From assembly GCA_027604505.1 (NCBI GenBank), contig JADIIX010000128.1, positions 1-54,403 of the forward strand: a stretch of DNA of 54,403 nucleotides, written 5' to 3'. The notes under the pieces are model-generated. The model was not told the origin of the DNA and did not search any database. It saw only the letters and a list, made by a program, of their open reading frames with translations. This DNA is from Gonapodya sp. JEL0774 (Eukaryota; Monoblepharomycota; Monoblepharidomycetes; Monoblepharidales; Gonapodyaceae). This document shows positions 1 through 11,600 of this stretch, piece after piece (the stretch's first letter is position 1; each line of letters opens with the position of its first letter). The position numbers and the translations under genes were made by a program.

Positions 1-51
1 CCGCCGCGCACATACACACACCCGGCCGCACCGCCACGGAGCCCCACGTAC

Positions 52-449
52 CTGTCGCTCTCTCCACCCGGCAGGACCCTTCCCACGCAAAAGTTCTCCC
101 GATGACACACCCGGCCTCGGCCAGCACCAGATGCGTGGCGAGCGGAAACGATTCAAAATGGTTCGGACGGGGCGAGATTGCGGTCCACGGTGAGGGCGTC
201 GATGGCGATGGTGCGGATGCCCAAGGAGACAAGGTGGGCGGCGAGGGCTGCAGACGGGCAAGGCAGGGCGTCGGCATCGTCAGGAGCGTCTGCAGTGGAA
301 GCGCAGGGCAGATCCCAGTACGTGTCCGATGAAGAGGGTTCAACTGCGGGTGCAGGACTTTTCTGGATAGGAGTAGAGAGGGGGGATGACGTCACCTTTT
401 CCTTAGGCTCACTATTATTTATGTATGCGTTCTCGAAACTTAAGTTCAT
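52..449 (-). pseudogene. Cyclase/kynurenine-formamidase-like C-terminal fragment, frame broken and cut by contig end
   Basis: A minus-strand frame starting at 449 contains TYWDL, then a segment ending LGIRTIAIDALTVD. This resembles the cyclase (formamidase-like) core, where a TGW..YW stretch is followed by a GV..VGIDT.SVD strand. The frame stops at about 153-155 (TGA) just after a run of four T. In the next frame the reading continues as ESFPLATHLVLAEAGC, which fits the family's HRxLL segment, down to a possible donor GTACGT near 52. The metal-binding HxGTHxDxP region that should lie upstream (450-1500, minus) is not visible. I infer a truncated or decayed copy, or a frameshift from poor sequence at the contig end. 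The family call is tentative and rests on short motifs. Confidence 0.33.
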
Positions 450-3400
450 ATTTGCGGCCTTCTGATATCAATTCTTTTACTCTGAAAGTCCATTGAAATT
501 TCGTGCATCAACTCACCAAATGTACCGAGTTTCCGATAAAACCACCACACCTCAGTTCCCAGTTTCTTCCCAAAGGTTTTCGCTGTTGTTGTGGAGCCAG
601 TCCTCTCATTCAAGAAATGAAAATGGAAATCGGATCACGCAGCGCGAATAACATTGCCAGTTCGATTCGGAATTCGATGGGCAAACTAAGCCTTGTCTAA
701 ATGGAAATAATACTACGCCAAAAAGAAGAATATTTTCATTCCTGTAGCGGCTGACGCTTCACGAGTTAGAAGTAGCTTCAGATGTTGCGAGCTTGTTTCC
801 TTCCCCGGCTGGTGCTAGGCGGTTGCGCGAACATACTTGTACATCACTGTTGTGCTTGCATAGTATGACTGTGAACACAAGTCATTAATCATTCATAGAG
901 CCACTTGCCAGAATCAAACTGTTTCTGGAGGCCGACACTGACATGTTCTGCGTTGCTTCGATCAGTGTTTCGATCAAATTGTGAGAACACTTGGACATTT
1001 CCCATTGTTGTTAGTCTGACTGTTCGCTTGCTGCTCTGGTAATACGATACATCACTCTGAAGCGTGAGCAATGAACGATGAACAATGGACAATTCACAAC
1101 ACAACACAGGAGAAGAGATGTTGACTTACATACAAAACATTACACATACAAGTATGTTGCAATATAAAGCAGTTTGAAAGCAAATATTTATCTGAACCAC
1201 CGTGGTTGAATGGCAACACTGCGGCTCCGGGCCTGGACTTGTCCATTCGCGCGGTAGTTCGACTCTTGCGAGTTAGGTTTTTTCTTTGGCAAAAACTTTT
1301 ATCGTTCCCTCCACTTTTCTCTTTTCGCCAAAGGAGCTCACGAAAGAGTTATGCATTTCGAAAGGAAGCACTTACTGTCATTGGACAAAATATGTTGATG
1401 AGAGGTGGTGCTTTCTCCGTGAATCACTAGCCGGCCCCACAAACCGTTCAGAATGCAAAACTGCTTATCCACTACAAAAATTCCTCCGTCTCTACGCTTT
1501 CAGCAACGACCTGACGGATGAAGACGGAGCATTTTTACAAGAAAACGCTCTCCCAGGTGCAGACGAACTCTTTCAGTCTGTGTTGAATACAATTCCAGCA
1601 TCTTTGATCTCCGTGAACTGAATGAAAGGGGCGATTATGCGGATCTGGCTTTGGAAAAACCGATTATCACCTCTTTGGCCCAGGCAAGTCGGTCTGAGTT
1701 CCGAAGCTCCAGCTGCAGGGCAGCTGACAACGCTACTCTCCCAGAAAGGGGCCTTCCGTTCGTATTTGTACATGGCCTTCGACTCCCGCGTGCTGTTTAC
1801 AGCTCGCTTTTTGTTGATGCTTGCTAAGAAGGGAATGAAAGTGCTCACGTATGGTGTGTGTGCGATCAATCATGGACTGTCCGCATCCGGAGTCTTGTTA
1901 CCCGTTTCATGTCTCATTGGTTTGTAAATTCCCGGTGAAAGTTCTCTTGGGCCCTGCCTGCTAGGATGCCCCACAGGCCGTCTACAGCAGTTCATTCTAC
2001 GTCGGGCAGCTTCGTCTCCTCACCGCAAAAGCTGTTCCAGTGACCCAGGTGCTCCCAACTGGGGCGTGCGGGCAGACGGGACTGGGAGCGCCAAGTTGGA
2101 ACACCATGCATTTGTTCTCCTCAATACCTCTTGAGCCGAGGATGGGGAGGGTTGATGGAACCACATCAACAGCCAATCAGTCTCCGGAAACAACCGTCTC
2201 GTCGCTTTGGGCGGGAGGTCATACAGCCGCTTGGTGCTCACGACGCGCTTGAGTGGTCTGGAGCGCCTTATCGCCCTGCACTCGCTAATGGTGGCCAGGG
2301 TGAACCGACGGTGATAGCAAATTTGGAGGTTGGTATTTACCTGCCCGTTCGTAAATCGATCTCCTAAAGCCATACTCAGCTTCGAGCTCCCACTGCTGCC
2401 AACCTCTGCCACCCATGCGGAAAGCGCTGGACCAACACCTACGACCATTACAGGTTCCGGGAATCGCACGGGAATTGCACGGGAATATCATTAGTGTGGA
2501 AGCTTCAGCTCCAATGATGGCCCAACGTCCATCTGCAGTCAATGTGCGCACTCCACCAGCAACCAAGCCAGTAGTGCAATATACGTGCAATTCGAATATA
2601 AATCGATCGCAATACAAAGGACACGAAAGAAATTCGAACGAAGGGAGCGACATCAGCAGTACGCGTTCTTCGGTTCTCGGCAGCGATGATACTGGAAAAG
2701 GTCTACCGATGCCCTTGTTCAACGTGTGGCACCACAGACGAAACCCGGTGCCCACTGCCACTGTGGTGGGGCATCAAATGCGAAATAATTGATTGAAGAA
2801 ATCAATTACAGCTTAATTCTTGTTGTTGTTCCCACGGTGGTGAGGAGTGGGAGGGTTGTCTAGGACGTCGACTATTAGCTTTGATCTTTCCGGAATGTGC
2901 CACTCGGGCAAGGTCAAACAACCAGTGTAAGACCGGGGTCTGAGGTTTGTTTTTTGCGGCGCAGATGCAATTGTTCCTACGTGTCTGCTCGATATTACGA
3001 ACACACAGCCAGCATTAGTTGGCGTGAACTACGTCTCCCATGCGGGAGCTGCCGCATTTTGCTTGTATCAAGCCACTGACATCGGAGCTAAGATTCGAAT
3101 GGAATCTATCGTAGCGCATCTCATCCACGTGATCGACGTAGCGACAAGGTTCTACGCCTGAAACCACCGAATGTCTCTCTAGGATTCTCCCGATCGCCGC
3201 CAATGGTGCCGCCTTGGATTCAAAGCATATACATTCGTCGTGCTAACCGACTCACAGCAACTCTTATGGACACTGCAACGTGCCTTTTGGGCCCCAAGGA
3301 CTGAGGCTGTTCTGAGGGTGATGGTTGTCGAGACTTCGTCATGACGGCTTAGGGAAACTTGGAGAGCATGGGGTGAGAGTATAGCAGTCTCGTCTTTTTT

Positions 3401-6400
3401 TTTTGCACTGCCAGCACCTGATATGTAGTTCATGGACAATGGTCGAACCGACTTTCGGCTCCCCGTTTCTTTCCATTCGTTTCTCCAGACTTAGGTCGCA
3501 GACCAAGAATCCACTGGAGAAAACTTTTGTTCTTTTTCATTGCGACCATGCGACCATACGTTCTCATTTTCAGATCCATGCTCGTTACGTAGTCAATGTC
3601 GCCGAATTCTTTGATTCGAATGTAGACCCATCGAGAACTTGAAACACATGGAAACAAATCTCAAAGATTGATGTAACATTCTAAGTACAAGTAACTTCGG
3701 TTCGCTCACCTCCAACTTCCGTACTGGCGACCGCTCATGATAGGCATGGATCACGATCACTACCGTCATACTCATTCAACGCCGTTTGATTCCCCGCAGC
3801 TCTACTTACGCCAACCATGAGACTAAGAATTGAAATTTCCATTCCGGGAATTGCGGTTGGATGAAGGTGATGGCAATCAATGGGACCCGTGACAGCCTAA
3901 TAAGCGTGACGAACATTGTGAGGCCAGTGAGGTACGAGGGGTCGGACGTATGAATATATTTTTGAGTGAAGAGATATGTGCGAGGCACGGAAGCTCGCGG
4001 GTGCTGTGGTGCATTACGGGGGTGCAATTGTTCCAGCACTCGCCCAAATAAATGGATTCCACTATGTACTTCAATGAGAGTGCCATTCATCTACACAACA
4101 CAAGCTTCCATGAACAACCGCCCGACGCCCGCTTCCAATGAATTGCGTCAGCCCGTCCAATTTGCGTGACACAACAAGACTTGCGACGTTCTGTGGAGGG
4201 CCTCCGTCAGAAAAAATCTGTTGGTCTTCATGAGGTTGCATAATGGATGGGTTTCTGGACTAATAGTGCCTAAGGAAGAACCGCCCATGAACGAAGTTTC
4301 ACAATGTGTGGCACGACATCGCTGAGTGCGACTTCGCGCGTTCGGTGGAGCGCCCGTGATGCTCAGCAAAGATATCTTTTCCCCCCTTCGTGACCTGCAT
4401 GAGCTTGCGATAGATAACTACTTGTCTAGTAAGGAACGATAGCCTTTTAAGAGTTTACACAGGAGAAACTGACAATCACAATAGTGGGAATTTATCACCT
4501 TCTAGTACCCCACAGATTTGTTCCAAAATTTGATCCCGTCGCTTTGTCGCTTCGAGGTCGGGGCTTCGCAACTCTCAAGGGGGAACCTTCGCCGATCGCG
4601 ATACTTTATACGCATCCCGATCAACCCTATTGTTCACTCACAGTCAATAGTGCGATTGGACCACGCAAGCCGACCACTCAACTTGGTGAGAAGATACCAT
4701 CACCCTGTGGGTCATTTACTGGAACGAGCTTTGTTTGCTCAGCGATGCGAATGGATGGCGGCTCGGGACCACGTGGAGCAGATGACTTCCTGTTAAGTCT
4801 TGAGGTTTCACTCACAATGAGCAAAGGAGCGGTGTTCGTCTTGCCCTGAATCGAAAGTCGTGAAACTCACTATGCTTCCCGGCTCAAGATAAGGCCATTA
4901 GGTATTATCTCCACCTTGACTGAAGTCGCCGAGAGCTTAACTCTCATAATCAGGTGGTTCTTTTCCAAGCGAACCACGGTAATGACCAGAGCACAGGAGA
5001 GTGGAGCTTACATCAGAGCATTCACTTCTATTGCAAGGATCCCGATATCCAAAGTTCCTGAAAGAAAGTTCGTCTATGGGTCATTGTGGGTACAGTCAGT
5101 GATGATGGACGAAAGAAGAGTTCGAGGGATGGGAGAGATGACGTGAGACCTCTTCGCAACAAGGATGACTTCAACCCACAACACTTATAAACTACGAAAT
5201 CCAAATTGACCGCATTCAAGGAGTGCTTGAAGAGAAGTGCGCGAGGATGCTCTGGGCTCTAATCTCACGGGGTTGCTTTCCTTATGGTGGCAACCGATCA
5301 AGAGTCCAAGCCTGGACTCCTTCCAAGTCACAGGCATTCCTCTGCCCACGTTCATCGGTTTTTGTGGAATACTATTGATGCTTTTGGTCTCCAATGGGTG
5401 TTGACTGGAATACAAGCGAACAGACTGGCGGTTTTTGCCGAACAAACAAAGGACACAGGGGACGGATCATCTGGGGGTCAGTGATGACTTCTATGCGAAC
5501 GGTCCAAGAGAAATATGACCGGCTGGATACTTTTACGGATTGTCTCGGCTTTGTCGGCCCGGACAGTCGCTTGATCATTGTCGAGCAGTCGTGTGCAAGT
5601 AATATGAAATTGGATGCTGGTTCGGAGTTTGACAACCCCCTTGCAATCTTTGAAGCACCGTAACTCGACAATGAAACATCGGATTTTGATGTTTAACATG
5701 GAATTCGATTCGCAAAAATCTCAGCTCTGAAACTGTCGCTAAAAGAAGATGTTCCATGGAACTTTACGGTAATTGAAATGATTCAAGGGTCAATGGGGCT
5801 GAGCAAGCACGTCAAAACGCCAGTGGCTTGTGACCAACAACCAATCTCCAAACTTCCAGCGAAATTGGAACCGCGACGCGTCTGGATGGCGCAGACAGCG
5901 CGCAATGTGAGTTGAACACCTGCTTCATAGTGAACGCGCGTTCCTCGTGTGCTTGCTCGTTGTTGCGCGTTGTTGGCGTCTGCTTCGGTTCGGGGCGAGT
6001 TCAGTTTCCGCAAGCAACGCAGAACGCCGGCGGATCCACGGCAACGTCGTTACCGGCACGTCTCCATCCGCGAGTGTTTGTTGGCGTGAGCTAGTGGTTT
6101 GTTGAGTGCTGGTGAGTATGGTGTCGACTGCGGAACGGTCACATGACCACCTTCAACTTGGTTTCTTCGACCAAAACCCGTTTCCATCGCAGATATTCTT
6201 AACTAGGATCGTATTGGCAGCATCTGCTGGCGCCAAGAGAACGAGAATCACTGACATCAATTCTCCCGAGTCACGTCCCCATTACTTTGGAATGACGACA
6301 CGGGTATCTGTACCAGGTAGAGGGTCTTGCCGTTTACATTGGAAGCGTGTAAGTTGACTAGGACCGCCCCGTTACCGCAACCCTCGTGAAGCAGGTGACC

Positions 6401-6780
6401 GACTCCACATACGTGATTCGTCACGTGTGTTCCGTTATGCACAGCATCGCGTTTGCGTGAAGAACGTTTCATAGTTCTTGACGCGGCGATATTGGTGACA
6501 CTTCTGCTTTTTTATCACTGCCCTCTTCCACAGCTATCCCCTGAATGCAACTTTCAATAACTTGTCATGTCTGAGTCAACCCATCGGCAACGTCTGATCT
6601 CTTTGCTCTCATGCAGGTCCAACGAAGAACCGAGAACATACAACCTGCGCACCCAAAAGCAAACCATGCTCACGTTTTCCTGTTGAATGCATTCAGGAAC
6701 GATTTCAAGCCACTATCCCGTTTTCAACGCGATTGTGCACATCGTGTGTATCCGCCATCAGTGACAAAACATACTGAAGA
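450..6780. other. Gene-poor stretch without a recognisable gene
   Basis: Only short frames (at most about 160 codons) occur on both strands, with no family motif I recognise and no convincing chain of exons. The longest are minus frames at 2020-2469 and 2285-2761 and a plus frame pair at 1286-1621 and 1622-1927 separated by one in-frame TGA. The plus frame at 5394-5663 reads protein-like but matches nothing I know. I see no tRNA-like fold, terminal repeats or transposase motifs. It may hold decayed genes or old transposon remnants. Confidence 0.6.
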
Positions 6781-7081
6781 ATGGCAGAGGCAGTAAAGGT
6801 GAGAAAATCACACGTTTGTCAGGTTCATTGCAAGTGCACGCTCTCACTCTCTGATTTGGTGCGGGGAGCTGACTCCCGAGGCGAGTATCTGTTGTTCATT
6901 CAATCACCAGCTCGACTGTTCTATCTAACAAAGAGCATTTCTCCCGTTTCCGCCAAGAGCGTCTGACAACTCACTGACCTCGATCATCGCCCCGCATCTA
7001 GTTCAAGCGCGCTTGTTGGGGCATGTCCCGGTCAGCAGCAACCAGTTGAATTCCTCGATCAATGTTCCTTCGCTGCCGCGG

Positions 7082-7333
7082 CCCCATTCAATTGCGCTAG
7101 CGCCATTCCCGCACTGTGACGGTGGCACCGGCAAAAATCTGGACGGATCAAGGCCCCTGGGTCAGATGTTGGGGCCTGCGCATTACTCCCAAGTTTTGCA
7201 AGGTTGCAACGCTGTCTCTTGGGCTTTGCCTGTCTGCGGCACCCACCATTCCATTCCGAGTGAGCGAGCGCGGGCGATCTCGACGGTCTTTACACTGCGA
7301 CAAGAATCGATTTGGACACCATTTCAAGAATGC
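7082..7333 (+). repeat. Repeat copy A
   Basis: First clear unit of the array. It starts at CCCCATTC, contains AATCTGGACGGATCAAGGCC at 7136-7155, and ends at TTTGGACACCATTTCAAGAA. It is close to copies B and C over the central 130 bp. Confidence 0.8.
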
Positions 7334-7344
7334 GATCTTCCTTC

Positions 7345-7692
7345 CTACACTGCGACGGCTTCTTCTGGCGCCCGGCAAAGAATCTGGACGGATCAAGGCC
7401 CCTGGGTCAGATGTTGGGGCCTGCGCATTACTCCCAAGTTTTGCAGGGTTGCAACGCTGTCTCTTGGACTTTGCCCGTCTACGGCACCAACTTTCCACTT
7501 GAGCATGGGACGGCAATCGCCGAGAGTTCTCAGTGTTCTTCACGGCACTTTCCCCAGCAACAAGCAGTGCCCTTTCCAAGTTATGTCGTTGATCGGCATG
7601 TCGCGGTTCCAGGTTCGATATCATGGTATGGAAGAATCTCGAAAGTCTCTCCGCTACAATATCAATTCGATTTGGACACTGTTCCAAGAATG
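7345..7692 (+). repeat. Repeat copy B with internal insertion
   Basis: Second unit. The central part from 7379 to about 7480 is nearly identical to copy A. About 100 bp of extra or diverged sequence follows before the TTTGGACAC end anchor near 7672. Confidence 0.75.
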
Positions 7693-7737
7693 TTTGGAGA
7701 CCGTGAAGGTGAGAGAAGCATACATTTGCTGCCACCA

Positions 7738-7991
7738 CCCCATTCGAGTCTGTGATTGTCATTCCCGCACTCCGACCGCTTCTTCAGGCGACGGGCAAGA
7801 ATCTGGACGGATGAAGGCCCCTGGGGCGGATGTTGGGGCCTGAGCATTACTCCCAAGTTTTGCAGGGTTTCAATGCTGACTCTTGGGCTTTGTCCGTCTG
7901 CGGCACCCACTATTCCGTTTGAGCGAGAGCCGGCGATCTTGACGGTCTTTCCGCTGCCACAAGATTCGGTTTGGACACCATTCCAGGAATA
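7738..7991 (+). repeat. Repeat copy C
   Basis: Third unit, again from CCCCATTC through AATCTGGACGGATGAAGGCC to TTTGGACACCATTCCAGGAA. Length and anchor order match copy A, with scattered substitutions. Confidence 0.8.
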
Positions 7992-8110
7992 GTTCAGGCT
8001 GCAAAGGTGAGAAAAGCACAATTTTCTTTGGATCGTGCTCACGATAACATTCGGTTTTCATTTGGGGAGCGTTCTCCCAGGCGAGTATGTATCTGTTTGG
8101 TTTCATCCTC

Positions 8111-8666
8111 TGGGCAGGATCCGACGTCTAAGCAGATACGACCTTGTGCTTCGCCCAGCATCCAATAATAGCGAACTTAACGGCAGCTGAATGTCAACAA
8201 GGCTACTTCACGATCATCCTTACCACACTGTGAACTCCTTCTCCCTCGCTGGAACCACTTCATATATACGTATGTATTTGTGCTCCAACACTTCTTTAAG
8301 TGTCTCCACACACTCAAGTAGCTCAACACACAATTCCATCTTCTTTCCACTTGAAAGTAACTCGCCCTATCAAAAAAATAATCTTGTTTCTCTGTGCTCT
8401 CGTGAACTCCACCGGAACTCAGCCTGTGGCTGATATCAGTACGAAGCGTGGTCCTTATCACAATTCATAGCCCGGCCAGACATTCTATGTTTCAACAGAA
8501 ACCACCACGGCGCGTACAGATTAGAGCCACATGGGAATACAAATCATTTAAAATCAGGGACAACGAGAGTGCTGTGTTGATTACAATATGATGTCAAGAC
8601 AAGCGTTCGAGTACGGAACGGAAAAGCAGTCCAATGTCCCTGGTGCTTAGCAACTAACCATCAGCG
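8111..8666. other. Intergenic, nothing recognised
   Basis: No gene-like frame or repeat structure. It lies downstream of the minus-strand ankyrin/SH3 gene ending at 8667 and would hold that gene's 3' untranslated region. Confidence 0.6.
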
Positions 8667-11600
8667 CTATGTGTCAGGTGGGGGAGCCAGTGGTTGAAAG
8701 TGAAGTGACGGGCCCCGTGGAGGGACAGGTGGAGAAGGAAGGCGTGATAAGCCAGACGGTGGAGGTTGGTCAGAAACGTAGGAGGTGGGGAAGAAACCGA
8801 AATGGTTCGTAGCAATATTCTCTCCCTATACAAAGCACGAATTGGTTCTCATCAACAAAAACGGGCAGGTGACACTGCAAGATCGAAATTGAGGGTCACT
8901 CACATAGCTCCAACCATCATCAAAGTCGTGCCAGACCGACACACCGTCGCTGACCGCCATCGCCAATTCCCCCTCCTTCGTCGGTTTAAACTCAAACAAT
9001 GCTGCACACAGTGGGCTCGACTGATCCGCGAGCTGTTCCTTCACGCTCTCGATTGTCCCCTCCTGATCGTTTGCACGCTCCTCAAGCTCTACCCTCGTAC
9101 GTTGTAGCTCGTCTAGACGACGTGATTCCCTTTCTAAATTAGCTACACGTGCTTTACTTTGTCTCAGTCGGTCTTGGAGCGCAAGGATTTCAGCCTCCAG
9201 GGCATGATTGGACGTCTGCAATTGGGCGAAAAGGGTCTGAACGTCCACCGATACTTTGTCCGGTTTTTGTAAGACAGCGGTGGGCTCTTCTTTGAACCAT
9301 CGTCCGTTCGCGATCCCCGTAGCGTCCATTCCTCGTCGTGCCGGAAAATGCCGTGTTTCGATCAGAACTCGAAGCTCGTATGCGAGTAGTAAGAGCTGCT
9401 TCCGGACGTGATATTCTAGTGTTGGTATTTTCCAAAGAAGCGCGATCGCCGAGAAGTGTGACGTGGTGGTCGCGAGGAATACGGTTTCCACCCACCTCAC
9501 CAAGTGAGCGCCAGTGTGTTGGTGCGAAGGTTCCGTTTTCCCTTCTGTCATGAACATGAATGTATGGCAACAATACCGCACAGAGTTTGCTATCACGACG
9601 AATAGATTCCATCCAATACTTTAAATACTCTTCTAACGTTTTTACCGAGATGCAGTTTGCTCTTACGAGGACAGAAACGTCACTTGACCAATGAACTAAG
9701 TGCTGTTCACCTAACTCTACCTTCCCCAGACCGACCTCTCGATTTGCCAGACTCTCTGTAAGGTAGTGTGTCGTCCACTTCCACAGCTCTCCCTCTCCTG
9801 TCCTTCTCCGCATAACTTATTCTGTTGCGCTTCTTTGCGCCATCTCCGTTGCTCTGCTTTGGTATAGCTCCAACCCCCCGGGATTCCCGTGAGTCACGAG
9901 GTTCACGCTGATCAGGATGTTGCCAGAGCGCGGGAGAGCGGACGATCTGTTCCTCGTGGCGGTCCCCATAGCCTGATTCGTGGCCCGTTGAAGGGTACGC
10001 CGCGGAGCTGTCCCGTCCAGAACCATATGTTGATGTGCGATTGCCAACCGCGACATTACCTGGCGTACGGTACCCTGACGAGTAACCTGAAGAGCCGTAA
10101 CCTGAAGAACCGTAGGATGTGCCGTTATATGAATCGCCATAGCTCCGACTATACGATGGCGCTTGCAGAATATCCGCTTTGAGCTGTGAAATCAGACCAA
10201 GATTCGCCTCGTACTCGTTGGTGAGCTCCTCCAGTCGGGATTCCAGTACAGCCACGCGTTCCGCTTTCCTTAAAGCGGCCTCCTCCGCTCTGCGGACCCT
10301 CGCCATCAACTCATCGACTTGCTCCTCTGTAATCCCGCTTTCGACTTCCGCCTTATCAGATCGCCGGCCCCCGCCACGGCGTGCGCCTCCCCCTGCTAAT
10401 GAGCTCTGACCAAGACTCTGCCCTGTTTGCGATGATGAGGGCGGAGGTGTTGGTGAGTTGGGTGAAGCACCCCAAGATGCGTTGGAGAGCGTCGCTGACG
10501 GTGGCATGGTTGAGCCAGCCGGTGAAAGGTTACGACCCGATACCGTCTGCCCAGGGGACCTCCCTCTGGGCGGTGCTAGTAAACTGGGCGTCAACGTACT
10601 CGCCAGGTTAGAGGATTCAAAGTCCCGGTCTGCGGAATCGAGAGCACGACCACGCCAATGCCTGTCATCCACGTCAGATTCCTCCGCACCACTGGTTGCG
10701 GAACCGCCCTTCCCCGAATCATCTTCCGCCGATTCCGCATACGAGAACCTCCCAACCTTCCCTGACTGGGCGCCTTGTGAAGTAGCTACGGATGCCACGC
10801 TGGACGTATGAGAGTGGGTCGGACGAGGTGATCGGGTGGCATTAGCGGCACCACTAGTGGTGCCTCCACCAGCACGAGATGGAGATGGAGAATGGTGCTT
10901 GGATTGGCGAGGAATGGCTAATGATTGGGGACGAGAAGCCCGCGCTTGGGTCCCCGGGGAGGGCAGAAGGTCAACCGGCGCGGTCGAAGCTCGCTGAATA
11001 GGAATTGGGTGTGGGCTTGCGGCTGTCAACTGGGAGCTATTGGAAAGGTGAGGTGACGAAGCCGATTGGTAAACGGTGAGAGCGGAGTAACCGTTTGAGT
11101 GCTCAGAGTTGGGTCGCGATTGGTTCGTTGGTCGAGTTGCCTCGAATGAATACTGTGAGGGCGGGCGAGAACGAGATGTGGCTTCGGAGTACTGGGATCC
11201 GGGACGTGACCGTGAGGCCTGAATTGGGGTAAGTTAAATCGCCACAAGGAGCCCGTTCAGAGAATGCATGGACTCACAATATCAATCTCTCCTTGATCTC
11301 CACCTCCAGACATGCTTCGTCTGTGTGCTGCCATGCTGCTCGCTCCACCACCATTCAGGGCTCCCTTTTCCCGAACAGGATCGAGCCACTCATGCTTTGA
11401 AAGCCTATTTTGTTGGGGCTGTTCTCCCCCACGCCGCTGCTCCCTTCTCCCTCCTGTAAGCACACCCGGCGTGCTTGCGCCAGATTGCATAGCGGGAGCT
11501 GTCTCCAGTTCACTGTCAGTGTCTGCAGATGGAAGCCCCATTCCATTTGCAGTACCAAGGGAAGTCCCTCCACTGGCAGCACGCCTGTGAGCTTTAAGTG

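Larger units (their letters stand above)
6781..8110. repeat. Block of diverged head-to-tail repeats
   Basis: The segment is built from imperfect direct copies of a unit of about 250-350 bp. Recognisable anchors recur in the same order: AAAGGTGAGAAAA-like, CCCCATTC, AATCTGGACGGAT, TACTCCCAAGTTTTGCA, TCTTGG(G/A)CTTTGCC and TTTGGACAC. The flanks (from 6781 and from about 7990) carry further partial copies, including a shared GGGGAGC..CTCCC..GGCGAGTAT stretch. Frames stay open on both strands through the copies, but there is no known protein family and no sign of selection on one frame. I read it as a local repeat array, not a gene. Confidence 0.8.

Noticed and set aside
2020-2761. Overlapping minus frames of 149 and 158 codons
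   Set aside because: Neither shows a domain, signal peptide or splice chain. They overlap in different phases, and a plus frame is open over the same bases.
7148-7762. Minus frame of 204 codons and plus frame of 276 codons (7013-7843)
   Set aside because: Both run through the direct repeats and owe their openness to repeat composition. They have no family motif, and translations of the repeat copies shift frame between units.
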